A DNA stretch of 64,000 nt from Levilactobacillus yonginensis (GTDB lineage Bacteria; Bacillota; Bacilli; Lactobacillales; Lactobacillaceae), in assembly GCF_964065165.1 (NCBI RefSeq), contig NZ_OZ061549.1, positions 744,001-808,000 of the forward strand. Direction: 5' to 3'. The translations under genes were made by a program, and so were the position numbers. Every line of letters starts with the position of its first letter. Position 1 is the first letter of the stretch. Shown in pieces: positions 49,545 through 56,975 of the stretch. The notes under the pieces are model-generated. The model ran no database searches. It was given only the letters and a program-made list of their open reading frames with translations, and had not been told where the DNA came from.

Positions 49545-50144
49545 TTAGGCCTCCCACCAGGCATCAAACTGAGGCAACATTGCTGCGGTCGCCTTAGCCC
49601 GGTGACTGTGTTGATTCTTCTTTGCCAAACTCATCTCAGCGAAGGTCTGTCCCTCAGCGGGGACGTAGAACAAGGGATCGTAACCAAAACCATCCGTGCC
49701 ACGTGGAGCCGTGAGAATCTGACCGCGGACTTCCCCGGTGCTCACCAATTGCTGACCATTGGGCTTAACCAACACCAATGAGGTGTGAAAGGCCGCCGTC
49801 CGCTTTTCAGCAGGGACATCAGCTAGATTAGCTAATAGTTTCTCATTATTTTTCGTATCATCATGATCACCAGCGTATCTGGCCGAATAAATGCCGGGTT
49901 CGCCGTTTAGCGCATCCACCATTAAACCAGAATCATCAGCCAACACCGGTAACTGCGTCGCGTGAGCCACCGCCGTTGCCTTCAACCTTGCATTTTCAGT
50001 AAAAGTCGTTCCAGTCTCTTGAACCTGAACAAGATTCGGAAAGTCTGCCAATGTCTTGACCGTCAGACCCTTGGGCTCAAAAATGGCACGAAATTCTCGC
50101 GCTTTTCCAGCATTATTGGTGGCAATCACGATTGTATTTTCCAT
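49545..50144 (-). CDS. rdgB: XTP/dITP diphosphatase (RdgB/HAM1)
   Basis: A 199-residue house-cleaning pyrophosphatase: VIATNNAGKAREF (6-18), LADDSGLMVDALNGEPGIYS (about 70-89) and GTDGFGYDPLFY (about 150). It removes inosine and xanthosine triphosphates from the nucleotide pool. GGAGGAGAACTAACC precedes the ATG. It is 2 bp after racE and 3 bp before the phosphoesterase gene, as in the B. subtilis racE-ysnA-ysnB region. Confidence 0.95.
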   Translation of the reverse strand: MENTIVIATNNAGKAREFRAIFEPKGLTVKTLADFPNLVQVQETGTTFTENARLKATAVAHATQLPVLADDSGLMVDALNGEPGIYSARYAGDHDDTKNNEKLLANLADVPAEKRTAAFHTSLVLVKPNGQQLVSTGEVRGQILTAPRGTDGFGYDPLFYVPAEGQTFAEMSLAKKNQHSHRAKATAAMLPQFDAWWEA

Positions 50145-50146
50145 GG

Positions 50147-50974
50147 TTAGTTCTCCTCCGTTAAGCGCGCTAACTCTGCAACTGGTAAGTGTTGAGCGTG
50201 CACTGCCATACCCAACCAATCGGTAGCTAACTCGTCAAACTGCTGGGCATTGCCAGTGGTCCAGTAAGCCGCCGCTACGGCATCATGGTCCGTATTAGTC
50301 AGATGTTGCTCGGCCAAAATCTGTTGCGCTCGCTGGGCGGTCGCCATTCCGGGATCAACCAACGTCACGCCGGCCCCGATTGCTTGCTGAATCACCCCCG
50401 CTAATAATGGGTAATGCGTGCAACCCATCACCAGCGTATCCAACCGCTGGCCGCGTAACGAAGCTAAACTCTCACTGACCACTTTTAGTGCGTGCGACGA
50501 GGTTAAATCATTCTGTTCAGCTAGCGTTACCATTGCCGGGCAAGCAGCACTCTTCACGACTGCCTGCGCATCCGTGTTTAAAATATCTTGGCGATACTGA
50601 TCACTCTTGACCGTCCCTTCAGTGGCAATCACGCCAATTCGATGGTTCTTAGTGGTCGTAACCGCCGCCTGTGCACCGGGAGCAATGACACCCACCACCG
50701 GAAAAGAAAATTCCTGTTGTATCTGCGGTAACGCCGCTGCGGTTGCAGTATTGCAGGCGATGATCAACATTTTAATATTTGCCCGTTGTTTTAAGTAGCT
50801 GGCAATTTGCCGGGTAAAGGTCGTGACTTCCGCCACCGGCCGTGGCCCATATGGCAATCGTGCTTGGTCCCCTAGAAATACCGTATTCTCGTTCGGCATG
50901 AGTCGCTGAACTTCCTTTAAAACCGTTAAGCCGCCGACTCCTGAATCCATCAGTCCAATTGGATCTTTTTGCAT
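50147..50974 (-). CDS. racE: Glutamate racemase
   Basis: A 275-residue enzyme giving D-glutamate for peptidoglycan. IGLMDSGVGGLTVLKE (6-21) and the two catalytic cysteines, IIACNTATAA (about 74) and MGCTHYPLL (about 185), are intact. AGAAGGAGCGTTGATTC precedes the ATG. First gene of the racE-rdgB-yfcE-cbpB operon. Confidence 0.96.
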   Translation of the reverse strand: MQKDPIGLMDSGVGGLTVLKEVQRLMPNENTVFLGDQARLPYGPRPVAEVTTFTRQIASYLKQRANIKMLIIACNTATAAALPQIQQEFSFPVVGVIAPGAQAAVTTTKNHRIGVIATEGTVKSDQYRQDILNTDAQAVVKSAACPAMVTLAEQNDLTSSHALKVVSESLASLRGQRLDTLVMGCTHYPLLAGVIQQAIGAGVTLVDPGMATAQRAQQILAEQHLTNTDHDAVAAAYWTTGNAQQFDELATDWLGMAVHAQHLPVAELARLTEEN

Positions 50975-51009
50975 GAATCAACGCTCCTTCTCGAATTACT
51001 TGAAACTAC

Positions 51010-51038
51010 ATTATCGCCTTTTTAGGCATCGTTTTCAA
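51010..51038 (-). promoter_or_regulatory. Promoter of the racE operon
   Basis: TTGAAA, 17-bp spacer, GATAAT on the minus strand, 36 bp upstream of the racE start codon. Confidence 0.75.
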
Positions 51039-51162
51039 GTTTCGAGTCAGCCAAAACACCTCTGACAACTAAAAAATAGTTAAATTTTCTGACAGTCCAA
51101 CTTCCCTAAAAATATACGGTATAATATAATTAGAATCTATTCGGATGAAGGAGCCAACCATC

Positions 51163-51672
51163 GTGAAAAATTTATATCAAACCGTTATGGGTGAAACCAA
51201 CGGCGCTGCCTATTTACCACAAATGCTACTGCGGGACACCCTCTTACCCGAATTGTTGGGTGACGCCCAGGGTGATATCAACTATTGGGCTGGTAAAGCC
51301 CTTGCCCGTCATTTTCCACTTAGCAACCCTAAAGACGCAGCACTTTTCTTCAACCAAGCAGGCTTTGGCGAACTAACTTTGGTCAAACAAACTGTGCAGA
51401 TGACCCGCTGGCAACTGGCCGGAGAACCTGTCAAGCTTAGAAAACAAGTGGCTGGTGAAACCGACTTTACTTTGGAGGCTGGTTTTCTGGCCGAAATGAT
51501 GGCGCAACAACTCGGCGTTGCGACGGAAGCCGAATTAGTCGATAGCCCCCGCAAACTTCAAGCAACGGCGGTCACCTTTGAAGTATACACTGATCCAGAT
51601 GACGTCATTCCAGACTATGACGCTCCAGAACCCCTGAAGTTAGTTCGGCCAGCTGATTCTGAGAACGAATAG
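51163..51672 (+). CDS. YslB-family (DUF2507) protein
   Basis: A 169-residue protein with LLRDTLLPELLGDAQGDINY and YWAGKALARHFPL near the start, characteristic of YslB. Its function is unknown; it has an acidic C-terminal tail. I use the GTG nine bases after AAGGAG; an ATG six codons upstream would place that sequence inside the gene. A TATAAT at 51120-51125 is the likely -10. Confidence 0.85.
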   Translation: MKNLYQTVMGETNGAAYLPQMLLRDTLLPELLGDAQGDINYWAGKALARHFPLSNPKDAALFFNQAGFGELTLVKQTVQMTRWQLAGEPVKLRKQVAGETDFTLEAGFLAEMMAQQLGVATEAELVDSPRKLQATAVTFEVYTDPDDVIPDYDAPEPLKLVRPADSENE

Positions 51673-51715
51673 GTAACCCACTTGAGGCTTCATTAAAAAT
51701 TCAAAATTGCTGACG

Positions 51716-51738
51716 ACTGGTCCTTGACCAGTTTTTTT
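51716..51738 (+). terminator. Terminator of the yslB-family gene
   Basis: ACTGGTC/GACCAGT with loop CTT and seven T residues. Confidence 0.9.
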
Positions 51739-51763
51739 GTGGTTTAGAATTTACAAAATGGTT

Positions 51764-51795
51764 CAAAAAAGGAGCTGAGACACCATCTCAACTCC
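51764..51795 (-). terminator. Terminator of trxA
   Basis: GGAGTTGAGA/TCTCAGCTCC with a 5-base loop and six T residues on the minus strand. Confidence 0.9.
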
Positions 51796-51830
51796 GTTTT
51801 CACGTCAACACGTGCGCCACAGGTTAGTGC

Positions 51831-52145
51831 TTAAGCTTCAACGTATTGGTTTAAAATCTTCTTCAATTGATCTTTTGAGTGATAACCCACGATGGAGTCA
51901 ACCACTTGGCCATCTTTCTTAACGAGTAAGGTTGGGATACTCATAATGCCAAAAGATTGTGGCGTGTTAGGATTAGCATCAACATCCATCTTGTTAAAGG
52001 TCACGTTGTCCATATCTTCAGCTAATTGTTCAACAACGGGTGATTGCATCCGACAAGGACCACACCAAGTTGCCCAAAAGTCAGTCAGGGTAACACCAGT
52101 AGCGGTATCCTGTTCAAAGGTTTTATCAGTTGTCTCAGAAACCAT
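51831..52145 (-). CDS. trxA: Thioredoxin
   Basis: A 104-residue thioredoxin with the active site DFWATWCGPCRMQSP (22-36) and the cis-proline segment IMSIPTLL (about 68). It reduces protein disulfides in the cytosol. AGAGGGAGGCAATACA precedes the ATG. A 12-bp palindrome (CAGAATATTCTG) lies 50 bp upstream. Monocistronic. Confidence 0.96.
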   Translation of the reverse strand: MVSETTDKTFEQDTATGVTLTDFWATWCGPCRMQSPVVEQLAEDMDNVTFNKMDVDANPNTPQSFGIMSIPTLLVKKDGQVVDSIVGYHSKDQLKKILNQYVEA

Positions 52146-52354
52146 TGTATTGCCTCCCTCTTAAAATTCATCATTACTATAGCTTCCAGTCTACCAGAAT
52201 ATTCTGAAATCACAACTAAGTTGCTTACAATTTATTAGTGCTGACTAACTTTCGTATCCTTGAAATGTGCTAGCCTCTGATAGACATCTCAACCTATCAG
52301 TTCAGAACCAGCCGAATGATCTGCGATTAGCCCCTGTAATTAAAGTTCCTAAAT

Positions 52355-52383
52355 AAAAAAAGGCCGCAACAGCGGCCTTTTTT
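52355..52383. terminator. Terminator after mutS2, bidirectional
   Basis: AAAGGCCGC, loop AACA, GCGGCCTTT with A- and T-runs on both sides. Apart from this and the trxA upstream palindrome, the 52146-52426 gap holds nothing I recognise. Confidence 0.92.
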
Positions 52384-52426
52384 ATCTCATCATTTTAAAA
52401 CTAGTTCTAAACCATTAAATCTATCC

Positions 52427-54790
52427 TTACTTAAACCGCACAACGGTTGAACCGTCGCCCCCAGCATTAGCTGGTGAAAAGCCAAAACTTTTAATACGAT
52501 TGTTCCGCTTCAAATAATTGGTGACCCCGGTTCGTAAAGCCCCAGTCCCCTTACCGTGAATAATTGTCACAGATGGGTACCCAGCCAGCAAGGCGGAATC
52601 AATGTACCGGTCGACTTCAGCCATGGCTTCCTCGTAACGGTGACCACGCAGGTCAAGGGTTGGCGACATACCGCTAGACCCACTCCGTTTGATACTTGCT
52701 CGTGGTTGCTTGGCCGACTTAGCTGGATCCTTGGCCTTTTCCAAGTCATTGTTGGCAATCTTCATCTTCAAGATACCCAATTGTACTTCCCAGTGGCCCT
52801 CATCAAGCTGCTCCATCAGCACCCCAATTTGACCGTACGACTTAACCAGAACACTGTCGCCCTTGTGGAAGTCCAGCTTGGCCTTTTCCCGACGCAAGAC
52901 CTTATTCTTCTTGAGCTTAGTGTCCTGCTGGAGGGCGTTTAAGGCTCCCTGAGCCGCAATTAACTCATCTTCCTTAACAACACTCTTACCGGCAGCTAAG
53001 TGCTTCTTACGGAGGTCTGAGATGATTTGGTTGGCCCGCTTACGGGACTCATCAACCAGTCGGTTGGCATCACGCTTAGCATCCGTCATCAACTGATCCT
53101 TTTGATGTTGATAGGCGTCAAACTGCTTCCGCAAGTCATCGTGTAACTCTTCTGCTTCAGTCAGTTGGGTCTGAAGATTCTCAGCATCTGCGTCAACCCG
53201 CCGTTTCTGTTCCGTCAAATCTGAGATCATGGCGTTTAAATCTTGACTATCCTGATCCGTCAGCCCGCGGGCTGCATCGATCACCTGTGAAGGCATCCCC
53301 AGTCGCGCCGCAATGTCTAACGCGTTACTGCGCCCAGGAATCCCAATCAACAGGTGATAGGTCGGCCGTAGCGTTTCGCCGTTAAATTCCATGCTGGCGT
53401 TGATGGTATCTGGTCGGTTATATCCATACGCCTTCAATTCTGGATAGTGGGTCGACGCCATCACGTAGCTACCCAACGTCCCGATTTCATCCAAGATAGC
53501 GATGGCCAAGGCCGCCCCTTCTTGTGGATCGGTTCCGGCACCCAGTTCATCGACCACGATGAGACTGTGGTCGTCGGCTTGTTGAAGAATAGCGACGATG
53601 TTTTCCATGTGCCCCGAGAACGTACTCAGACTCTGTTCAATGGATTGTTCATCCCCAATATCCGCAAAGATATCATTGAACACACCGATAACACTGTTCT
53701 CGTTAGCCGGAATGAAGAGACCAGATTGCCCCATTAGCTGCACTAAAGCCAGCGTTTTCAAGGTAATAGTCTTCCCACCAGTGTTGGGTCCAGTCACAAT
53801 GATTGCCTTGTAGTCTTTTCCAATCGCAATATCGTTAGCTACGACCTTCTTCTGGTCGATCAACGGGTGACGCGCCTGACGCAGACTCACTTGATTTTCC
53901 ACTGACAACTTAGGTTCCGTGGCCTTTAACTGATGCGCATACTTGGCCTTAGCGTTAATGAAGTCAAAGTGACCTAACAACTCAGCGTTGCGGAGGATTT
54001 CTTCCTGGTAAGGGTCTAATAATGCCGTCAATTCGGCTAAAATCCGTTGCTCTTCGTGTCGCTCATCAATCTGATTCTGCCGTAATCGGTTGTTTAACCC
54101 AACCACTGCCTGCGGTTCTATAAACAACGTTTGTCCACTGGCACTTTGGTCATGGACGATGCCTCCGAACCGCTGCTTGTATTCAGAACGCACGGGAATG
54201 ACGTACCGATCATCTCGAATCGTCACAATGGTTTCACTCAAATACTTGGCATCTTTGCCGCGTGTGTATTGATCCATCGTCCGTCGAATCTCAGCTTCCG
54301 TCGACGTAATGTGCTGCCGAATCTGCCGCAGGGCCGGTGACGCCTCATCGGTAACGTGACCGTCATCTTCCAGGGATGTCCGCAACCGGCGCGTCACATC
54401 TGGCAGGGTCACTAACTCTTTGACGACACGATTGAGCCGGCGTAAATCAACTTCCTTTTCAGCTAAGTCGTGGAAAAACTTCACCACGGATCCTGTCGTC
54501 CAAAGCACCCGGCTAATTTGTGCCAATTCTAGACCGTTTAATGCCGCTTCCATCTCTAAGCGATGAAGGTGCGGCCGAATATCATCGAGTTTAGGGAGTG
54601 GAATGCCACTCTCTAGTCGGTAAATATCCGCACCATCACGCGTTTCGTCTAACCAAATCTGTAGCTGCTTGGCATCGGCCGTTGGCGCTAATTGTGCCAG
54701 TTCATGCTGACCCGCAGCGGAGACTAGGTAGCCCCGTAACGCTTGTTTGATACGATCGTATTCCATAATTTTTAATGTTTTTTGATTCAT
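52427..54790 (-). CDS. mutS2: Endonuclease MutS2
   Basis: A 787-residue MutS paralog without the mismatch-recognition domain. Walker A is VTGPNTGGKTITLKTLAL (about 333-350), Walker B VDELGAGTDPQEGAAL (about 412). A coiled coil spans about 510-630, and the C-terminal Smr nuclease domain has LDLRGHRYEEAM (about 712) and IIHGKGTGALR (about 750). MutS2 suppresses homologous recombination and in Gram-positives also rescues collided ribosomes. AGAGGAGAGCCCG precedes the ATG. Third gene after zapA and cvpA. Confidence 0.96.
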   Translation of the reverse strand: MNQKTLKIMEYDRIKQALRGYLVSAAGQHELAQLAPTADAKQLQIWLDETRDGADIYRLESGIPLPKLDDIRPHLHRLEMEAALNGLELAQISRVLWTTGSVVKFFHDLAEKEVDLRRLNRVVKELVTLPDVTRRLRTSLEDDGHVTDEASPALRQIRQHITSTEAEIRRTMDQYTRGKDAKYLSETIVTIRDDRYVIPVRSEYKQRFGGIVHDQSASGQTLFIEPQAVVGLNNRLRQNQIDERHEEQRILAELTALLDPYQEEILRNAELLGHFDFINAKAKYAHQLKATEPKLSVENQVSLRQARHPLIDQKKVVANDIAIGKDYKAIIVTGPNTGGKTITLKTLALVQLMGQSGLFIPANENSVIGVFNDIFADIGDEQSIEQSLSTFSGHMENIVAILQQADDHSLIVVDELGAGTDPQEGAALAIAILDEIGTLGSYVMASTHYPELKAYGYNRPDTINASMEFNGETLRPTYHLLIGIPGRSNALDIAARLGMPSQVIDAARGLTDQDSQDLNAMISDLTEQKRRVDADAENLQTQLTEAEELHDDLRKQFDAYQHQKDQLMTDAKRDANRLVDESRKRANQIISDLRKKHLAAGKSVVKEDELIAAQGALNALQQDTKLKKNKVLRREKAKLDFHKGDSVLVKSYGQIGVLMEQLDEGHWEVQLGILKMKIANNDLEKAKDPAKSAKQPRASIKRSGSSGMSPTLDLRGHRYEEAMAEVDRYIDSALLAGYPSVTIIHGKGTGALRTGVTNYLKRNNRIKSFGFSPANAGGDGSTVVRFK

Positions 54791-54816
54791 CGGGCTCTCC
54801 TCTCTACCGATTGTTG

Positions 54817-55353
54817 TTAAGCCGCCTGCTCAGTTAACCACCAGCTATACACCTGTTTTGATAAAACCGGCGTTTGCTTCACGATAAACTGGGCCACTGG
54901 CGAGGCTTGATAACTTTTTTGTAATCCCGTACTTGGTAACAGGATAATTAAATTTAGAATTAAAAAAATCACGACGTAGCGGATGACTAAATTAATTAGA
55001 CCGCCCGCTAACGAGTTTACTTGATGAATAACTGGTAGCCACGTCACCTTGTTCAACGTGTAGGCAACGCGATGGGTGATAAAGAAACCCACCGTTAGAA
55101 TAGCAGAAAAGGCAATCCCATTTAGGAAAAAAGAACTACTCTGGCTGGCCGTCACCGCACTCACCGAACTGTTAAGCGACAGATTTCCCACAAATTGGCC
55201 AATTCCTGCCGCCAATGGCTTGGCCCCAAACCGGGCTGCTAGCCACACGATAATGTAACCAATGGTGTTCAGTATTTGGAGCACTAGTCCCCGCCGATAG
55301 CCCCGGCGAAAACCAAAGTAGAGAACTGCTAAAATAATTAAACTGAGTACCAA
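54817..55353 (-). CDS. cvpA: CvpA-family membrane protein
   Basis: A 178-residue protein with about five membrane helices, opening with VLSLIILAVLYFGFRRGYRRGLV, a CvpA/colicin V production hallmark. Function is not settled. I choose a TTG start that lies 1 bp after the zapA stop, with GGGGGAC upstream inside zapA; a reading 16 codons longer lacks a ribosome binding site. It lies between zapA and mutS2, the yshB place in Bacillus. Confidence 0.85.
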   Translation of the reverse strand: MVLSLIILAVLYFGFRRGYRRGLVLQILNTIGYIIVWLAARFGAKPLAAGIGQFVGNLSLNSSVSAVTASQSSSFFLNGIAFSAILTVGFFITHRVAYTLNKVTWLPVIHQVNSLAGGLINLVIRYVVIFLILNLIILLPSTGLQKSYQASPVAQFIVKQTPVLSKQVYSWWLTEQAA

Positions 55354-55354
55354 A

Positions 55355-55618
55355 CTAGTCCCCCGTTTCCGCGTTATCCTTTTTGGGAGCTGATTGGTCA
55401 CTGGCCGCCGCCATTTTCAACTGATCAGAAATAGCATTAAATGCCATCAGAATCGCAGCGTCTTCCTTACTGATTTTGGGTGACAACTCTTTTAGCTGTT
55501 TGTATTGATCATTGAGCAATTCCGTTACTGCCCGCATATGCTCGTCAGTTGCTTGGCCCACAATCGTGTAACTCTTGCCCGCAATGACAGCTTTGAAGCG
55601 GTGTGTTTCTTCGGTCAT
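55355..55618 (-). CDS. zapA: Cell-division protein ZapA
   Basis: An 87-residue protein with the ZapA pattern RFKAVIAGKSYTIVGQATDEHMRAV (6-30) and a helical coiled-coil half. It promotes FtsZ bundling at mid-cell. CAGGGGGAAATTAAA precedes the ATG. An extended -10 (TGGTAAAAT) lies upstream; no clear -35. Confidence 0.9.
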   Translation of the reverse strand: MTEETHRFKAVIAGKSYTIVGQATDEHMRAVTELLNDQYKQLKELSPKISKEDAAILMAFNAISDQLKMAAASDQSAPKKDNAETGD

Positions 55619-55717
55619 TTTAATTTCCCCCTGTTTTGCACAATGCCCTATTTTACCATTAATAGGGGGCTGGACGCACGTTTTGACGTCTTAATATTCC
55701 GTAAACTCACGCCAAAC

Positions 55718-55743
55718 AAAAAAGGACGGAATACTCCGTCCTT
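55718..55743 (-). terminator. Terminator of the ireB-ruvX-yrzB operon
   Basis: AAAGGACGGA/TCCGTCCTTT with a short loop and a T-run on the minus strand. Confidence 0.9.
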
Positions 55744-55756
55744 TCCTCATCACTGA

Positions 55757-56068
55757 CTAGTCTTTCTTGCCAGCGTTAGGGTCAATCGTTCCGTCTGCCA
55801 AGAAGGTGTTCAGAACTGATTCAACCATGTCCCATTCTTCATCGGACTCGATTAATTGCAAGTCACCACCGGATGGGTTAGCTGGGTCATCATCGGCTGG
55901 TAAAGCGTAGGCTTGGATATCTACTTCTTCGTCTTCGCTCTTGCCGGATGGGTAAATCAAAATGTATGACTTACCAAAATCATCAGATTCAAAGGTAAAT
56001 AAAACATCGTATAATTCTTCATTACCGTTTTCATCAACTAATGTGATTTGTTCTTGGTCTTCGTTCAT
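55757..56068 (-). CDS. DUF1292 protein (YrzB-like)
   Basis: A 103-residue acidic protein with ITLVDENGNEELYDVLFTFE and SYILIYPSG, the DUF1292 core. Function unknown. I start at the ATG preceded by GTGAGGTTTCCC; a GTG four codons upstream is unlikely. Third gene of the ireB-ruvX-yrzB run, conserved in Firmicutes downstream of alaS. Confidence 0.9.
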   Translation of the reverse strand: MNEDQEQITLVDENGNEELYDVLFTFESDDFGKSYILIYPSGKSEDEEVDIQAYALPADDDPANPSGGDLQLIESDEEWDMVESVLNTFLADGTIDPNAGKKD

Positions 56069-56076
56069 GGGAAACC

Positions 56077-56514
56077 TCACTTTTCTCGGGTTAATTTTCC
56101 TCGCCGATCTAAATAGTTCTGCAAGATCAACCCGGCTGCTAATTTATCAATAACTTTTTTACGCTTGCGGCGAGACGTATCCGCCTGTTCAACTAACATA
56201 CGCTCCGCCTCAACCGTTGTCAACCGCTCGTCCTCAAAGTCAACGGGCATATGGAAACGTTCGGTCAACATCTCACCGTACCGCTTGGAAGCAGCGGCCC
56301 GTGGACCTAACGAATTATTCATGTTCTTAGGAAGACCTACCACGAAGCCTTGAACTTCGTGAGCTTTAACCAATTCGGCCACACGGTCGATCCCGAAAAC
56401 TTCTTCCTCTTCGTTGATCCGGATGATTTCAACACCCTGTGCTGTCCAACCTAGCGCATCACTGATGGCAATTCCCACGGTACGGGAACCAACATCCAAT
56501 CCCATTAACTTCAT
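56077..56514 (-). CDS. ruvX: Putative Holliday junction resolvase YqgF / pre-16S nuclease
   Basis: A 145-residue RNase H-fold protein: [15 protein letters not shown] (5-19) holds the first catalytic Asp, with [13 protein letters not shown] (about 57) and [15 protein letters not shown] (about 97) following. In E. coli the family processes the 16S 5' end. The ATG overlaps the ireB stop as ATGA. Confidence 0.93.
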   Translation of the reverse strand: MKLMGLDVGSRTVGIAISDALGWTAQGVEIIRINEEEEVFGIDRVAELVKAHEVQGFVVGLPKNMNNSLGPRAAASKRYGEMLTERFHMPVDFEDERLTTVEAERMLVEQADTSRRKRKKVIDKLAAGLILQNYLDRRGKLTREK

Positions 56515-56783
56515 TTAGGCTTCACCGGTCCATTCTGATTCAAGTAAACCCGCACCAGTTCCTCGATGATTTCATCGCGTTCGTGCTTACGGATCAAGTT
56601 CCGCGCATCATTAATACGTGGAATATATGCAGGATCGCCCGATAGTAGGTAGCCGACAATCTGATTAATTGGGTTATAACCCTTTTCCTCTAGTGCCTGA
56701 TAGACCGTTACCAGCGTATCGTGAACATCCTTTGGCTGGTTAGCCCCAAAGTCAAAATACATCGTTTTGTCTAATGAACTCAC
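56511..56783 (-). CDS. ireB: IreB-family regulatory phosphoprotein (DUF965)
   Basis: A 90-residue protein, [20 protein letters not shown], the conserved IreB start with the Thr residue that the PASTA kinase IreK phosphorylates in enterococci. IreB links that kinase to cell-wall stress and cephalosporin resistance. The start is GTG after GGGGGTG; an in-frame reading eight codons longer is less likely. Confidence 0.92.
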   Translation of the reverse strand: MSSLDKTMYFDFGANQPKDVHDTLVTVYQALEEKGYNPINQIVGYLLSGDPAYIPRINDARNLIRKHERDEIIEELVRVYLNQNGPVKPK

Positions 56784-56816
56784 TATAAACACCCCCGCAC
56801 TTCTCACTTAGCCTCA

Positions 56817-56845
56817 ATTTTACTCGATTGCCGACAAAACTACAA
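56817..56845 (-). promoter_or_regulatory. Promoter of ireB-ruvX-yrzB
   Basis: TTGTAG, 17-bp spacer, TAAAAT on the minus strand, 34 bp before the ireB start. It suggests the run is transcribed separately from alaS. Confidence 0.6.
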
Positions 56846-56889
56846 TGAACGATTCTCAATGTAACCTATTCGTAATACTGCCGGTAGCA

Positions 56890-56918
56890 AGAGCCCGGGA
56901 GAAATTTTCCCAGGCTCT
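56890..56918 (-). terminator. Hairpin between alaS and ireB, possible weak terminator
   Basis: AGAGCCTGGGA/TCCCGGGCTCT, a strong 11-bp stem (one mismatch-like G-T) with a 7-base loop, but no clear T-run. It may reduce read-through from alaS. Confidence 0.5.
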
Positions 56919-56975
56919 GGCGTTTAACAATCTCATTCAGCAAACCGCGATCCAATGACCATCGTCTGCTCAAGT

